A stretch of 64,000 nt of DNA, from positions 332,030,419-332,094,418 of the forward strand of contig CM077643.1 in NCBI GenBank assembly GCA_039707465.1, written 5' to 3'. The stretch's first letter is position 1. Each line of letters starts with the position of its first letter. The notes beneath the pieces are model-generated. The model saw only the letters and a program-made list of their open reading frames with translations. It searched no databases and was not told where the DNA came from. This DNA is from Rhabdophis nuchalis (lineage: Eukaryota; Chordata; Lepidosauria; Squamata; Natricidae). The position numbers and the translations under genes are program-made. Shown here piece by piece: positions 35,263 to 47,690 of this stretch.

Positions 35263-35950
35263 ATGCAGCATATAATCCACAATTTGCCCATTTTGGATTT
35301 ATTAGAAAATAATATTATTCTTGTGGGTTCAGGATATCAATAAACTGTGAGAGAAAGGATAAATTTAGTGGATGTAATTGTAATAAAAAAAGAAAGGATC
35401 TTTATTTTCTCATTCACAAATTTAGGCAGTGTGGCTGACAGCATTTTAATGGGAAATGTAATTAATGTGAGATTACAGTAGAAGTAACATAAAAATACCA
35501 GGCACATATGACACCAGCACACACATCACATAAATTCTGAGTTTAGTTTAGCAATTAGAATAGAAGCCAAATGGATTTATAATGAAGGGGGACTTGAAAT
35601 ACATTCATACTCTTTATATCACTACAGCAGTTGCTTAGAATTGTACTCGCTTTAATGATGATATTTTGTTGAAAATGCTAACACCTTGTACTGAATTCCT
35701 GGCAAAAAACATATCTCAGTAAATTATGTATTCATCATTTCCCCATCCTAAACTAATTGTGATGCAGGTTTGAAGTGCTTAAACATTCAACTACTCTTAG
35801 TTATTATGAATTCTCATATCCTAGCCCCTGAAGCAATTGAAGCTTCTAATATCAGTATATGTTTAAATATATTGGATATTATCCAAATAATTGATTTATG
35901 GGACTTTATTAGGAGGTAATATTCCAGCATGAAGGGTAATGGGGTAGCTT
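35263..35950. other. No gene recognised
   Basis: AT-rich spacer. Confidence 0.5.
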
Positions 35951-36557
35951 TTATTACTTGAAGCCATGCTTGGGTGATATTCATGCCTTAGGCAGATTAG
36001 CTTTCTTTAATGTATCACTTGAAGTATTACTACCACTTTATAAAACTTTGCTAAGACCATACCTGAAATACTGCATCCAGTTTTGGTCACCATATTACAA
36101 AAAATATGTTGAAACTTTGGAAAAAATGCAGAGAAAAGCAACTAAGATGATCAAAGGCTCAGAGATTAAAAGATATGAAGAAAGGTTGCAGGAACTGGGT
36201 ATGGCTAGTCTAGACAAAAGAAAGACTAGGAGTGACATGATTGCAGTATTATTTCAGTACCACAAAGAGGAGGGGGTCAAATTATTTTCCAAAGCACCAG
36301 AAGGCAAGACAAGAAACAATGGATGGACAATAAGGAGAAAAGAAACCTGGAATTAAGGAGAAACTTCCTAACAATGTGAATAGTTAATCAGTGGAACAGC
36401 TTGCCTTCAGAAGTTGTAAATGCTTCATCACTGGAAGTTTTTTAAAGAAGAAACTGGACGGCCACCTGTCTGAAATCATATAGGGTCTCCTGCTTGAGCA
36501 GGGGCTTGGACTAGAAGACCTCCAAAATCTCTTCCAGCTCTATTCCGGTTTTATGTT
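35951..36557 (+). mobile_element. CR1-clade LINE, 3' part
   Basis: The open segment 35958-36356 reads VLLPLYKTLLRPYLKYCIQF, METLEKMQRKATKM-type sequence and YEERLQELGMASLDKRKTRS, the conserved C-terminal region of CR1 reverse transcriptases. The frame then shifts, but the downstream block (cagtggaacagcttgccttc) and the 3' UTR (ggcttggactagaagacctc) continue the CR1 order. It lacks the endonuclease and the catalytic RT core, so it is inactive. Confidence 0.85.
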
Positions 36558-36879
36558 AATGTAACGTTCTCCATCTTTATTCGAACAATTCTCATAATTC
36601 CCAGTCAATATGGTTTTTGGGTGCCATTGTCAGGATCAAATAACTGTGGGCCATAATTAGGAGTTCCAATTTACACCCTAGCAATGAAGACACAAACATT
36701 TTATATATGCATTCATAGAAGCTGGTGATTGTTCGGCATGTTAAATTGGGAATTTAAAATAAATGTTTACCTTCATACAGGAAGTTAATGTATACATGAT
36801 TCATTCAGCAGCTTTCCTCAAACCAAAGCCTCATCCAGAATTGTGCTGGATTATAGTTTCCATCATTTCACCATTCTAC
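36558..36879. other. No gene recognised
   Basis: Short spacer between the CR1 fragment and the TA-flanked MITE. Confidence 0.5.
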
Positions 36880-37104
36880 TACAGTAATCCCTCGTTTTTC
36901 GCGGTCAATCGGGACCGCAACCTTCCGCGAAAAGTGAAAACCGCGAGGTAGGATTCGCTAGGAAACTTGAATTGGTGGACATCTTTAAAGCAACCACTAG
37001 GGGGCGCTTGCCTCCTACCAATGCATTTTTTTTGTATTTTTTAAAAATCCGCGAAGCACTGAAGCCGCGGAAAACGAAGCCGCGGAAAACGAGGGATTAC
37101 TGTA
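36880..37104. mobile_element. Tigger/pogo-like MITE with TA duplication
   Basis: A 221-bp element (36882-37102) with termini cagtaatccctcgtttttcg and complement cgagggattactg, flanked by TA on both sides. Subterminal cgcggtcaatcgggaccgc-type repeats are present and there is no ORF. Confidence 0.8.
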
Positions 37105-38042
37105 CACTGAAATATGTTATTCTTTATTAAAGTGCCCTACACTACAGTAATGATAAGGCAGTTCATTCTTCAAGTCAAACCTGTCTTGTGATTATGAAGA
37201 TACAAACATGCAGTGATGTTGCATCAGCATCACTCAGAATATTTACTTCCCAGGCTAGCCTATAGACTTGCTGATGCTGGTGGTTATAGGAACTTGCAAA
37301 AAGCTTCTGTAAAAGCTGTTTTTGTATTGGGAAGTGATGGAAAATCTATTGAAATGTTGAGTTAGCCTGATTTGAAACTCCTGTTAACAGAGAGGGTTTG
37401 GAGTTTATACTAGAGTTCACATAAAACAATGGCTTTGATGCATTAATCAAGCCATTGCTGTTGATCAGGACTGGCAGATATGTTGTAACTCCTGTCATCT
37501 CGTCAAGAGGAAATTTCTTTGGAAGCATGGCATGAACAAAAGGAACACTTTTTCTCCATCAGTGCAATGATTTTAATTCAAACCTGACCTTCTTGGAGCT
37601 GATTTTACAGTACCAAAAAAAAAAAAAGTCAGAAGAGATAGTTGTGAATTTCCTGTTCTGGGCTGAGTTTGGATCGCCATTTAATGCAACCTTTGGAGAA
37701 TTCACTTCATTTAACCCAAATTAGGTGTTCAATGCCATTCTGTTGATTCAGTCTTTCCCATTTCTCACCAATCACATCAGTCACTGTTCCTTCCTTTCTT
37801 TTCTGACCAAAGTTTGCACGTGAGCAGGTTTACAAGGAAGAAGGTATTGGCATCCTGTGTTTAGCTTCCACAGAACAGTCTTATGTTTTGTCACAAACTA
37901 AATAAATGATGAATTCATCGGAACTTGATGAATAATCTATTATAAACATTTTATACAATTAATGTACCAAATCTTTTGATATTATTATCCTGTTGTATTT
38001 TACTTCTACAGGTTTTTCAATTTAAAGATTAATGTTACATTA
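37105..38042. other. No gene recognised
   Basis: AT-rich with an A run at 37615-37627. Nothing else seen. Confidence 0.5.
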
Positions 38043-38345
38043 CTAGCTGTACCCGGCCACGCATTGCTGTGGCCCAGTGTGGTGAAATGGTCAAACAATT
38101 TTTATGTAGTTACCTACCTACTGTATTTCGTCCCTTTCTCCACCTACCTACCTACCTACCTACCTACCTACCTACCTACCTACCTACCTACCTACCTACC
38201 TACCGACCGTATTTCCCCCCTCTCTCTATCCCTCTACCTACCTACCTATCTATCTACTGCATTTCCCCCCTCTCTCTCTATCCCCCTACCTACCTACCAC
38301 ATTTATCCCTCTCTCTATGTCTTCTTCTACTTACGTACCTAAAAC
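38043..38345 (+). repeat. Unclassified repeat with (CTAC)n microsatellite
   Basis: Begins ctagctgtacccggccacgc, then gcattgctgtggcccagtg, followed by long (CTAC)n tracts at 38143-38203 and later. It is the same family as 1-235, in the opposite orientation. I remember the start as common in snakes. Confidence 0.6.
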
Positions 38346-38649
38346 GCCAGCTTCCACAATGATTAAATGGTTTTTACTTCAAATGTTCCTAAAGTATGAC
38401 GCACGTTATGAAAAATGATAGGCACCAGCACAGTGATGGCATGTGGGCTGAAAAGACACCAGCCAAAAAAAAAGAATGTCCAATATTAATTCCCTGGTGA
38501 CGAAACCTCAGATGAGACCAGGAAACTCATACATGTCTTATTTATAGCTACTGGTTTTCCTGCAACTCTGCGTGTTTAAAGGCTCCAGAAACCTTACTTC
38601 ATAACACCACTTTATTATAAGGCTAGGCGGAAGCTCAGACTTCATTGAG
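38346..38649. other. No gene recognised
   Basis: Short spacer before the old L2 copy. Confidence 0.45.
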
Positions 38650-41216
38650 AGTTTTAGTTTCGGGCATGTGGGCTGGGCCAAGGGTTGAATTGTGCCCACC
38701 AGGTTACCGTGCATTTCATCAGCCACGAGCCCAGGGTTGGGATGGGGGGGTGGCGGTTGTCATAAAGGAGGGTCTGGACCCGAGGGAGACCACTGTGCCA
38801 CAGCCAGCCAGCTGTGAGTCTCTATGTGTGAAGTGGGGTCATGGGAGGCAGTTGGGCTTGCTGATTGTGTACCTGGCTCCCTGATACATATCAGCAGCCC
38901 TACCCAAGCTATTCAATGTGATAGCCAAGATGGCGGTTGACACTCCCAGGCTGTTAGTCATGGGGGATTTCAACCTGCCATCGATAGGTGAGGTATCTGA
39001 GATGGCACGGGAGTTCATGGCCTCCATGATGGCCATGGACCTGACCCCGTTAGTTTATGACCCCACCCACACTGGAGGATACACGCTGGACTTAGTTTTT
39101 GCCTCCGGCCAGTGGCTGAGTGATCTTGGTTTAGGGGAAATAGCAGTTGAACCCCTGTCATGGTCAGATCACTCTCTCCTTTGGCTAGGCTTTCCAACCG
39201 CTACATCCCACCGCAGGGAGGTGGAATTGGAAGCGGTGAGATGGTTCTGCCCCAGGCGCCTGATGGACCCTGAGAGGTTATAGATGGAGCTTGGGCCAAT
39301 ACCTGAGACCCTGACCCGCGACTCGACTGAGAACCTAGTGGCTGCTTGGAATAGTGCAGCCACGGGGGCCCTGGACCGGGTCATGCCTTTGCGGCCTCTC
39401 ACCCGGCGCTGAACCACCTTGGCCCCTTGGTTTTCCGAGGAGCTGAGGGTGATGAAACATCAGAAGAGATGCCTAGAGAGCGGTTGGAGGGCTACCCGCT
39501 CCAAGTCTGACTGGACACTGGTAAGGTCGCATTTGAAGACCTACCTAGTGGCAATAAAAGCGGTGAAACGTAATTCTCCACTCTTATCGCATCTGCAGAT
39601 AACCGCCCTGCCGCCCTGTTTAGGGTGACCCGCTTCCTCCTTCACCAGAGGGCGTGGGATGCCCCCTTGCAGGGTCGTGCGGAGGAATTGGGGTGTTATC
39701 TGCATGATAAAATTGATTAGATCCGGGACGGGTTGGCCTCCGATTGGACTAGTTCAGATGGGCTGACGGAGGCAGGTCTTGAGTCTGTTATCTGGGAAGA
39801 GTTCGATCCTGTGACTCCTTAGGACATGGACAGGATGCTGGGGCGGCTGAATGCCACCATTTGTTTATTGGACCCATGCCCCTCCTGGTTGGTACTGGCC
39901 TCCCGGGAGGTTACACAAGGCTGGCTCCAGGGAATTGTCAACGCTTCTTTGAGTGAGGGATTTCTGCTGGCTGCTTTGAAAGAGGTGGTTGTGAGGCCCC
40001 TCCTCAAGAAGCCCTCCCTGGACCCAGCTGTGTTGGCCAACTACCGTCCAGTCTCCAACCTTTGATTTCTTGTGAAGGTTGTTGAGAGTGTGGTGGTGCG
40101 ACAACTCCCTCAGCACCTGGAGGAAACTGTCTATCTGGACCCACGCCAGTCCAGCTTCCGGCCTGGGCACAGCACAGAGACGGCATTGGTCGCATTGGTG
40201 GATGATCACTGGAGGGCTCGGGATAGGGGTTGTTCCTCTATCCTGGTCCTGTTAGATCTCTCAGCGGCTTTCGATACCATCGACCATGGTATCATGTTGC
40301 GCCGTCTGGAGGGGCTGGGGGTGGCAGGCACCGTTTTACGGTGGTTCTCCTCCTACCTCTCCGACCGGTCGCAGTTTGTGTTGGCAGGAGGGCAGAGGTC
40401 GACGTCGAGGTGCCTCACTTGTGGGGTACCACAGGGGTCGGTCCTCTCACCTCTCCTGTTCAACATTTATATGAAGCCGATGGGTGAGATCATCCGTGGT
40501 TTTGGGGTAGAATTCCACCAGTATGCTGACGATACTCAGCTGTACATCTCTACCCCGGATCACCCCAACGATGCCGTGGAAGTGATGTCCAGGTGTCTGG
40601 AGGCTGTGCGAGTCTGGATGGGATGAAACAGGCTCCGACTCAACCCGTCCAAGACCGAGTGGCTGTGGCTTCCGGCGTCATGATATAGCCAGTTGGTGCC
40701 AGCTCTGGCTATTGGGGGCGAGTCATTGGCCCCCACAGAGAGGGCCCGCAACTTGGGCACCCTCCTGGACTCTCGGCTCTCTCTAGAAGACCATATGACA
40801 GCCGTGGCAAGGGGGGCTTTTTATCAGGTCCGCCTGATATGCCAGTTGCACCTCTTTCTGGATCATGACGCTTTACGCACGGTCACTCAAGCCCTCGTCA
40901 TCTCCTTCCTAGACTACTGCAATGCTCTCTACATGGGGCTTCCCTTGAAGTGCACCCGGAGGCTCCACTTAGTTCAGAATGCGGCTGCGCGGGGGATTCT
41001 GGGAGCCTCCAGATGATCCCACGTGACACCTCTCCTGTGTGAGCTGCACTGGCTGCCTGTGGCTTTCCGGGTGCGCTTCAAGGTACTAGTAACCACCTTT
41101 AAAGCACTCCATGGCAAGGGACCTGGTTATCTTCAAGACCATCTCCTGCTACCAAATACCTCCCACCCACCAGTTCGCTCCCACAGAGAGGGCCTCCTCA
41201 GGATGCCGTCGGCTAA
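38650..41216 (+). mobile_element. Old L2 copy, 5' portion, with many stops
   Basis: Collinear with the young L2 copies from within the endonuclease domain ([14 protein letters not shown] near 38700) to the C-terminal region at 41216. It retains recognisable [48 protein letters not shown] and [13 protein letters not shown] blocks. These are divided among at least six open segments by stops and indels (for example stops near 38882, 39281, 40624 and 41014). The rest of this copy resumes at 45841 after a younger insertion. Confidence 0.9.
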
Positions 41217-42294
41217 GACTCATCCTGCGCATGCGCGACATGGCGGTCGCGTTCTGAGGCTGGGAGAAGCCCGGGGGATAGTTTCACCCCCAGGAAGATG
41301 CCGCCAGCCCCCAGTTTCCATCGTTGAGGGCTGGCTTGGCAAGCCGAACTGCTCCTCGTCGCGCCGAGCCGCCCGAGGCTGAAGGGCGAGCTATCCGGGC
41401 GACAATGAGGAGCGAAGAAGAAACGGAGACTCGGCCTGTTTGCGGCCTAGAGCGTCCCGGCGCGGCCGGAAGGAAGAGAGGTAGGCCGCAAGCCGGGACG
41501 CGGAAGAAGATCAGCTGGCTGCGAGATGGGGCCAGGCCAGGAGAGTTACCATCGGGCCGCACGACCAGTGGCAGGTCGTGCGGTCCTACCCTGGCCTGTG
41601 CCCGAAATATCCCCATGCTCCGATCGGCGTGTGTTGGCGAGGCTGCTCATAAGTGAGGCTGGATGGAAGAGAGAAGGTGAGAGAAGGTGCGGAGGCTTGG
41701 AAAGAAGGCGGAGGCTTGGAAGGAAGGTGGTGTCGGAGGAGTTGGAGGAAGGAGATGGAGAAGGAAGGAGAAGGAGAAAGAAAGAAAGAAATGGAGAAGG
41801 AGAAAGAAGGAGAGGAGGAGAGAGAAAGAAGGAGAGAGAATGAGAGAGATGGAAGGAGTAATGGATGGAGATCGAGGATGTGTATGCTGGTTTGAGCAGT
41901 CTGGCATGGAACATCTGCAGCCAGATTGTGGATTGGTGGACCTGGCCGAGGACGACCCAGGAAGATCGTTAACATCTGAATATCTGGAGTGAGTGCACGG
42001 GACTGGAGGAGGTGGCTGACAACATCTGGGCCTTTAGAGGGCTGTATTCTACATCAGGCCGCATGATGGACTAATTAGCCATGCGGCACTAAATACGAAC
42101 TAAGCCCCTTTTGGTCGGAAGGACAGATGGATGGGGCCTGTAATGGGACTGGATTCGATCTCCCCATCCATAAGACTCTGGATTCTGACTTTACCCCCCA
42201 CCCTGAAGAATATCCTTGCACTTACCCACTTTATTTGCTTTCGGACTTGTGTTTGTTGTCTTCCTGGACTTAGACTACCTCTGAGGTTTTTAAC
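41217..42294 (+). promoter_or_regulatory. 5' leader and likely internal promoter of the full-length L2
   Basis: The GC-rich start includes gcgcatgcgc and acatggcggtc near 41228-41245, a YY1-like ATGGCGG motif close to the 5' end. A purine-rich tract follows at 41650-41860, with a 19-bp tandem repeat gcggaggcttggaaagaag. No convincing ORF1 is present. The 110-codon frames on both strands look like compositional shadows. Promoter activity is inferred. Confidence 0.5.
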
Positions 42295-45200
42295 ATGTAC
42301 TCTAGGCGCGACCTCCTTGACCTGCGGGAGTCTCCCCTCTCGCAGGCCTGGCCCTCCTGTCTAACATGGGCCCACCTCGATGATGGATTGATTATTCCTA
42401 AGAGGTGGGCGAAGCGCAGGTTGAGGGTTTTTTTAGGGAGGTTTTTAATTAGGATTTTAGGGGGTTCCAGGGAGGAGGGGGGAGGGTACAAACAGTCAGA
42501 AAGAGAGGGCCAGGCCAGCAGGCGACGGAGGGAAGCGGAAGGATCCGTGGGGGGGGGGGAAACACGAGTCGTTCCGACGGAGGGCATTCCCATTCAGAAG
42601 GTCGTGGGGAGAGGCAGGTCCGAGGGGAGGCAAGTTCCATCCTCCCGGTTGGGGACACATGGCCGTTGGTTACAAACGGTCAGGTGTCACAACCCCCGCA
42701 GGCTAGGTGGTCAGGGAATACAGAGCCAGGGCCTGAGGCTGATGTTTTGCAATGCCAGGTCCGTTGTCAACAAAGCCCCCCTCATCCATGACCTTGTGTC
42801 AGAGGGGGAGCCGGACCTGGCAGGAATAGCGGAGACCTGGTTGGGCCACGAGGGTGGACTCCCCCTCGTTGAAATGTGCCCACCAGGCTACCGCGCTTTT
42901 CATCAGCCCCGGGCCCTAGGCAGGGGTGGTGGGGTAGCGGTCATTGTAAAGGAAGGTCTTGAGCCGAGAGAGACCATTGTGCCACAGACCACCGGTTGTG
43001 AGTCCCTCTGCGTGAAGTGGGGCCTAGGGAGGCAGTTGGGCTTGCTGGTTGTATACCTGGCTCCCCGCTATGTAGCAGCAGCTCTGCCCGAGCTCCTTGA
43101 GGTGATCGCTACGGTGGCAGTCGAGACCCCCAGACTTTTAGTCATGGGGGACTTTAATCTGCCATCGGTGGGCTAATCATCCGGGGTAGCTCGGGAGTTC
43201 ATGGCTTCCATGACGGCCATGGACCTGACCCAAGTAATTCAAGGCCCCATCCACGAGGGTGGACATACACCGGATCTCATCTTTGTCTCTGGCCAATGGA
43301 AGAGTGATCTGGGTATAGGGGATATAGTCATCATGCCCTTGTCATGGTCAGACCACTCACTTCTCCGGCTCGACTTTCCAACCGCTACTCCCCACCGCGG
43401 GGAGGCGGAACCAGAGTCACCGATCTGGTTCCGCCCCAGGCGCCTTATGGACCCTGATGGGTTCCAGATGGCGCTTGGGCCACTTCCTGTACCCCTGACC
43501 CGCGCCCCGATGGAGGACCTCACGGCCGCATGGAATAGTGCGGCCGGGGGAGCCTTAGATCGGGTCGCGCCCTTGCGGCCTCTCCTGCGGCGGCGAGTCA
43601 CCCTGGCCCCTTGGTTTACCGAGGAGCTGGGGGTGATGAAACGCCGCAAGAGATGCCTAGAGAGAAGATGGAGGTCTTCTCGATCTGAATCTGACCGGAC
43701 ACAGGTAAGAGCCCATTTACGGACTTACATTGTGGCGCTGAGAGTGGCCAAACGCCATCATTGTGCTACTCTCATAGCATCCGCAGACAACCGCCCTGCC
43801 GCCCTGTTTAGGGTGACCCGCTCCCTCCTTCAACAGAGGGTGCGGGAAGCCCCGCTACAGGGTAGAGCAGAGGAATTTGTGATTTTTCTGCAGGAGAAAA
43901 TCGCTCAGATACAGAACGAGCTAGCCCCCATTGATGGCCCAGTGGGATGCCGCGAGGCAGATCTTGTCTGGGAGGAGTTTGACTCCGTTTCTTCCGAGGA
44001 TATGGACAGGTTACGTGGGCGACTGCGAGCCACCACATGTTTATTGGACCCGTGTCCCTCCTGGCTTGTACTGGCATCCTGGGAGGTGACACGAGGCTGG
44101 CTCCAAGAGGTTGTCAACGCATCCTTAAGTGAGGGTTCCTTGCCTGCTTCCCTAAAAGAGGCTATGGTGAGGCCCCTCCTTAAGAAGCCCTCTTTGGATC
44201 CAGCTCTTTTAACTAACTATCGTCCCGTCTCCAACCTTCCCTTTTTGGCGAAGGTTGTTGAGAGTGTGGTGGCACAACAGTTTCCCCGTCACCTGGAGGA
44301 AGTTGATTATCTAGACCCGGGCCAGTCCGGCTTCCGGCCCGGGCATAGCACCGAGACGGCATTGGTCGCGTTGGTGGATGATCTCTGGAGGGCCAGAGAT
44401 GGGGGTTGCTCCTCCATCCTGGTCCTATTAGACCTCTCAGCGGCTTTCGATACCATCGACCATGGTATCCTATTGCATCGGCTGGGGGGGTTGGGGGTGG
44501 GAGGCACCGTTTTACGGTGGTTCTCCTCCTACCTCTCTGGCCGATCGCAATTTGTGTTGGCAGGAGAGCAGAGGTCGACCTCGAGACCCCTCACTTGTGG
44601 GGTGTCTCAGGGGTCGGTCCTCTCGCCTCTCCTGTTCAACACATATATGAAGCCGCTGGGTGAGATCATCCGTGGTTTTGGGGTAGAGTACCATCTTTAC
44701 GCTGATGACACTCAGCTGTATATATCTACCCCAAACCACCCCAACGATGCCGTAGCGGTGATGTGCCAGTGCCTGGAAGCCATGCGGATCTGGATGGGAA
44801 GTAACGGACTCAGACTCAACCCGACCAAGACCGAGTGGCTGTGGTTTCCGGCTGCCCGATTCAACCAGCTAACTCCATCGCTGGCCATAGGGGGCGAACA
44901 TCTTGCCCCTGTGGATGGGGTGCGCAATTTGGGTGTCCTCCTGGATGCCCGGCTGTCCATGGAAGATCAAGTGACAGCCGTGGCCAGGAGGGCGTTTTAC
45001 CAGGTTCGCCTGGTTCGCCAATTGCGCCCCCTATTGGATCGGGACGCCCTTCGCACAGTCACTCATGCTCTCGTGACATCCCGACTGGACTATTGTAACT
45101 CTCTCTACATGGGGCTCCCCTTGAGGTGCACCCGGAGACTTCAGTTAGTCCAGAATGCAGCCGCGCGGGCAATTATGGGTGTTTCTAGATTCACCCACGT

Positions 45201-45546
45201 AACACCGCTCTTGCGCGAGCTGCACTGGCTGCCTGTCGTCTTCCGGGTGCGCTTCAAGGTGCTAGTTGTCATCTTCAAAGCGCTCCATGGCTCGGGACCT
45301 AGCTACCTGCGGGATCGGATCCTGCCCCATACATCCTCACGGCCGATTCGCTCCCACAGAGAGGGACTTCTCCGGTTGCCGTCCACTAGACTTTGTCAGC
45401 GGGCGACGCCCAGGGGAAGGGCCTTCTCTGTGGCGGGCCCAGCCCTCTGGAACGACCTTCCCCCCGATATTAGAACTACCACGGACCTCCGCTCCTTCCG
45501 TCTGAAACTAAAAACACATCTTTTTCGCTTGGCCGGCCTAGGATAG
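42295..45546 (+). pseudogene. L2 endonuclease-reverse transcriptase with a single nonsense codon
   Basis: A 1083-codon frame is interrupted once, by TAA at 43174-43176. The copy at 50025 has GAA at this site, just after GDFNLPSVG, so one substitution accounts for the break. Before it lie a basic N-terminal extension and endonuclease motifs (FCNARS, AETWL, GDFN). After it lie [55 protein letters not shown] (Ser in place of the usual Pro before Gln), YADDTQLYI and the L2-specific C-terminus ending RLAGLG. The first ATG follows the leader directly. The encoded activities would be target nicking and cDNA synthesis. Confidence 0.9.
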
Positions 45547-45738
45547 TCTCTTCTGATTGTTTAGGGATTTTTAGTAAATATTTGGGAATTTTAGCGCAGG
45601 GTTTTCTGTTTAATATGCCTTTTAGTTAGTATTTATGTATGTTTATTGTTTTAAATTTTGTATTTTTTCTAACTGTTTTTAATTCCCTGTGCCCCGCCTC
45701 GAGTCCCTTCGGGGAGAGAGAGCGGGTTATAAATAAAA

Positions 45739-46170
<432 letters not shown>

Positions 46171-47690
46171 TAATCTTAATTCTAGTGAGGACACGCTGCA
46201 TTTTAAACATTTACTCATGGGTAACTGTCATTTTGAACTCCCTGGCAAGCAAGACAGTCGCATTATTTTTTTTACTGTTCCTCCAATCTCCTGCTTTCTT
46301 TTTAGAATCCAGTGCAAAAAGCTGCTGCAATGAAGGGAAATTATTCTGCTGCCATTATTATCACTTTCTTTGCGTAAAAAGGGGGCATGTTTCGGGCTTC
46401 CCGGAGCCTCAGGGCGTGTGGGGTGGCCATTCTAGTGAGGAAACACGCATTTTAAATGTTTACTCATGGGTAACTGTCATTTTGAGCCCCCTGGTGAGCA
46501 AGACAAAGTCTTGAATATGAATATGAGGGTGCAAGTGGGGAATTCTCATGGGGCCAGAGCTGGCAGTGTGTAAAAAAAAAAGTTCATTTGCTCAGGTCCC
46601 TTGAGGTTCCCGCTGCCTTTCCTAACTTGTTCCCCTTCCACCCTTTTTGCTTCAGTCTGGCTGCCACAGCCGTAGCTCCGAAGTGCTTTGAGATGGGTGG
46701 CTTTCCTGTCAAAATCCTGGTGGGAGCTTGAGAGGAAAGCAGCGGCTGTGGAGAGACCTTCAGCGTTCTCCCCCCCCCCCCACGACGCTCTGGGGACCTC
46801 AGCAAAATGCACCGCCCATGCGGGGGTTTGACCCAGCGGAGTACCTCTCTGTCCTGCGCATCGGCTCCCTGGCTCACCCGCCCACCCAGAGCCCCACTTT
46901 CCAAATTTGCCTTTGAAGAGGCAGGCAGTGGGAAGAAGTTGGGGGCAGGTGGGAGACGGAGGCTGCTCGGGGAGGACTTACGTAGGGAATTTTCCCTTCA
47001 GTTTCCTCAGGCTCTGCCTGGTAGAGGTATCTGAGCCAGGAACTGAAGCACCTGTTCGTACTGGCCTCTGTCCCCCTCCCCTGGGGGAGAAAGGTGACTG
47101 AGGCAAGCTGGGGCGGAACACAAGGGAGCGGCTGGGGCAGGAAATATGTTTGTTGTGTAGGGGGCGGTTCCCTGCTCTGACCACCGCCAAGTGGAAGTGG
47201 GCAGTTTGTTGAAACCAGGCAGCAGAAAGAAACCCCTGCCCAGACTCCTCGGCTTCGCACCACTGCAAAAGACGAACACTCATGCGCTGCGCTCGGAGCT
47301 TCACCCTCGTTGGTGCATAGAGCCAGGTGGCGGCTGCCATTGGCCTTGCCCAGGGAGGCACATGTGCTGATTCCCACGTTGCCCTTGGCAATGTGCCACC
47401 TCACGGCCCTTCACACTTTCAGCCATTAGAAATATGTGTGACACAGCAGCCGTGTGGGAGGAGTTACAGGGAGGTGAAAACCTGAGAAGTGAGTACCTTT
47501 TACGTTTGTGCTGCTTGCATATGACATACGTGTGCCAGCCACACAAAATGTACGTATGATTGCATCAGAAGTCCTTGGGAACATTGTGTGAAAATTTGAT
47601 ACCAATCGGTGCAGTACTTTCTGAGATTAACGGCTTTGTACAAACTATTTTACATTTTTATTTATATAGATTACTTGGACTGTTCTTTTG
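46171..47690 (+). repeat. Unclassified long interspersed repeat with internal duplication
   Basis: The block tctagtgaggacacgctgca ... atttactcatgggtaactgtcatttt at 46185-46250 recurs at 46432-46495. A GC-rich body (46550-47480) carries overlapping ORFs on both strands with no recognised domain. The right end, ttgataccaatcggtgcagt ... ttatttatatagatta, resembles the 3' end of a widespread snake repeat that I remember. It is possibly the same family as 1-235 and 38043-38345, but that link is not demonstrated here. Confidence 0.45.

Noticed and set aside
41284..41992. ORFs of 100-129 codons upstream of the full-length L2 ORF as a possible L2 ORF1
   Set aside because: They are low-complexity Arg/Glu or Ser/Leu frames over a purine-rich tract. 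No coiled coil plus RNA-binding layout is visible, and no sister copy is available to test conservation.
46874..47404. A 176-codon reverse ORF
   Set aside because: Overlapped by other open frames on both strands in a GC-rich repeat, with no motif recognised.
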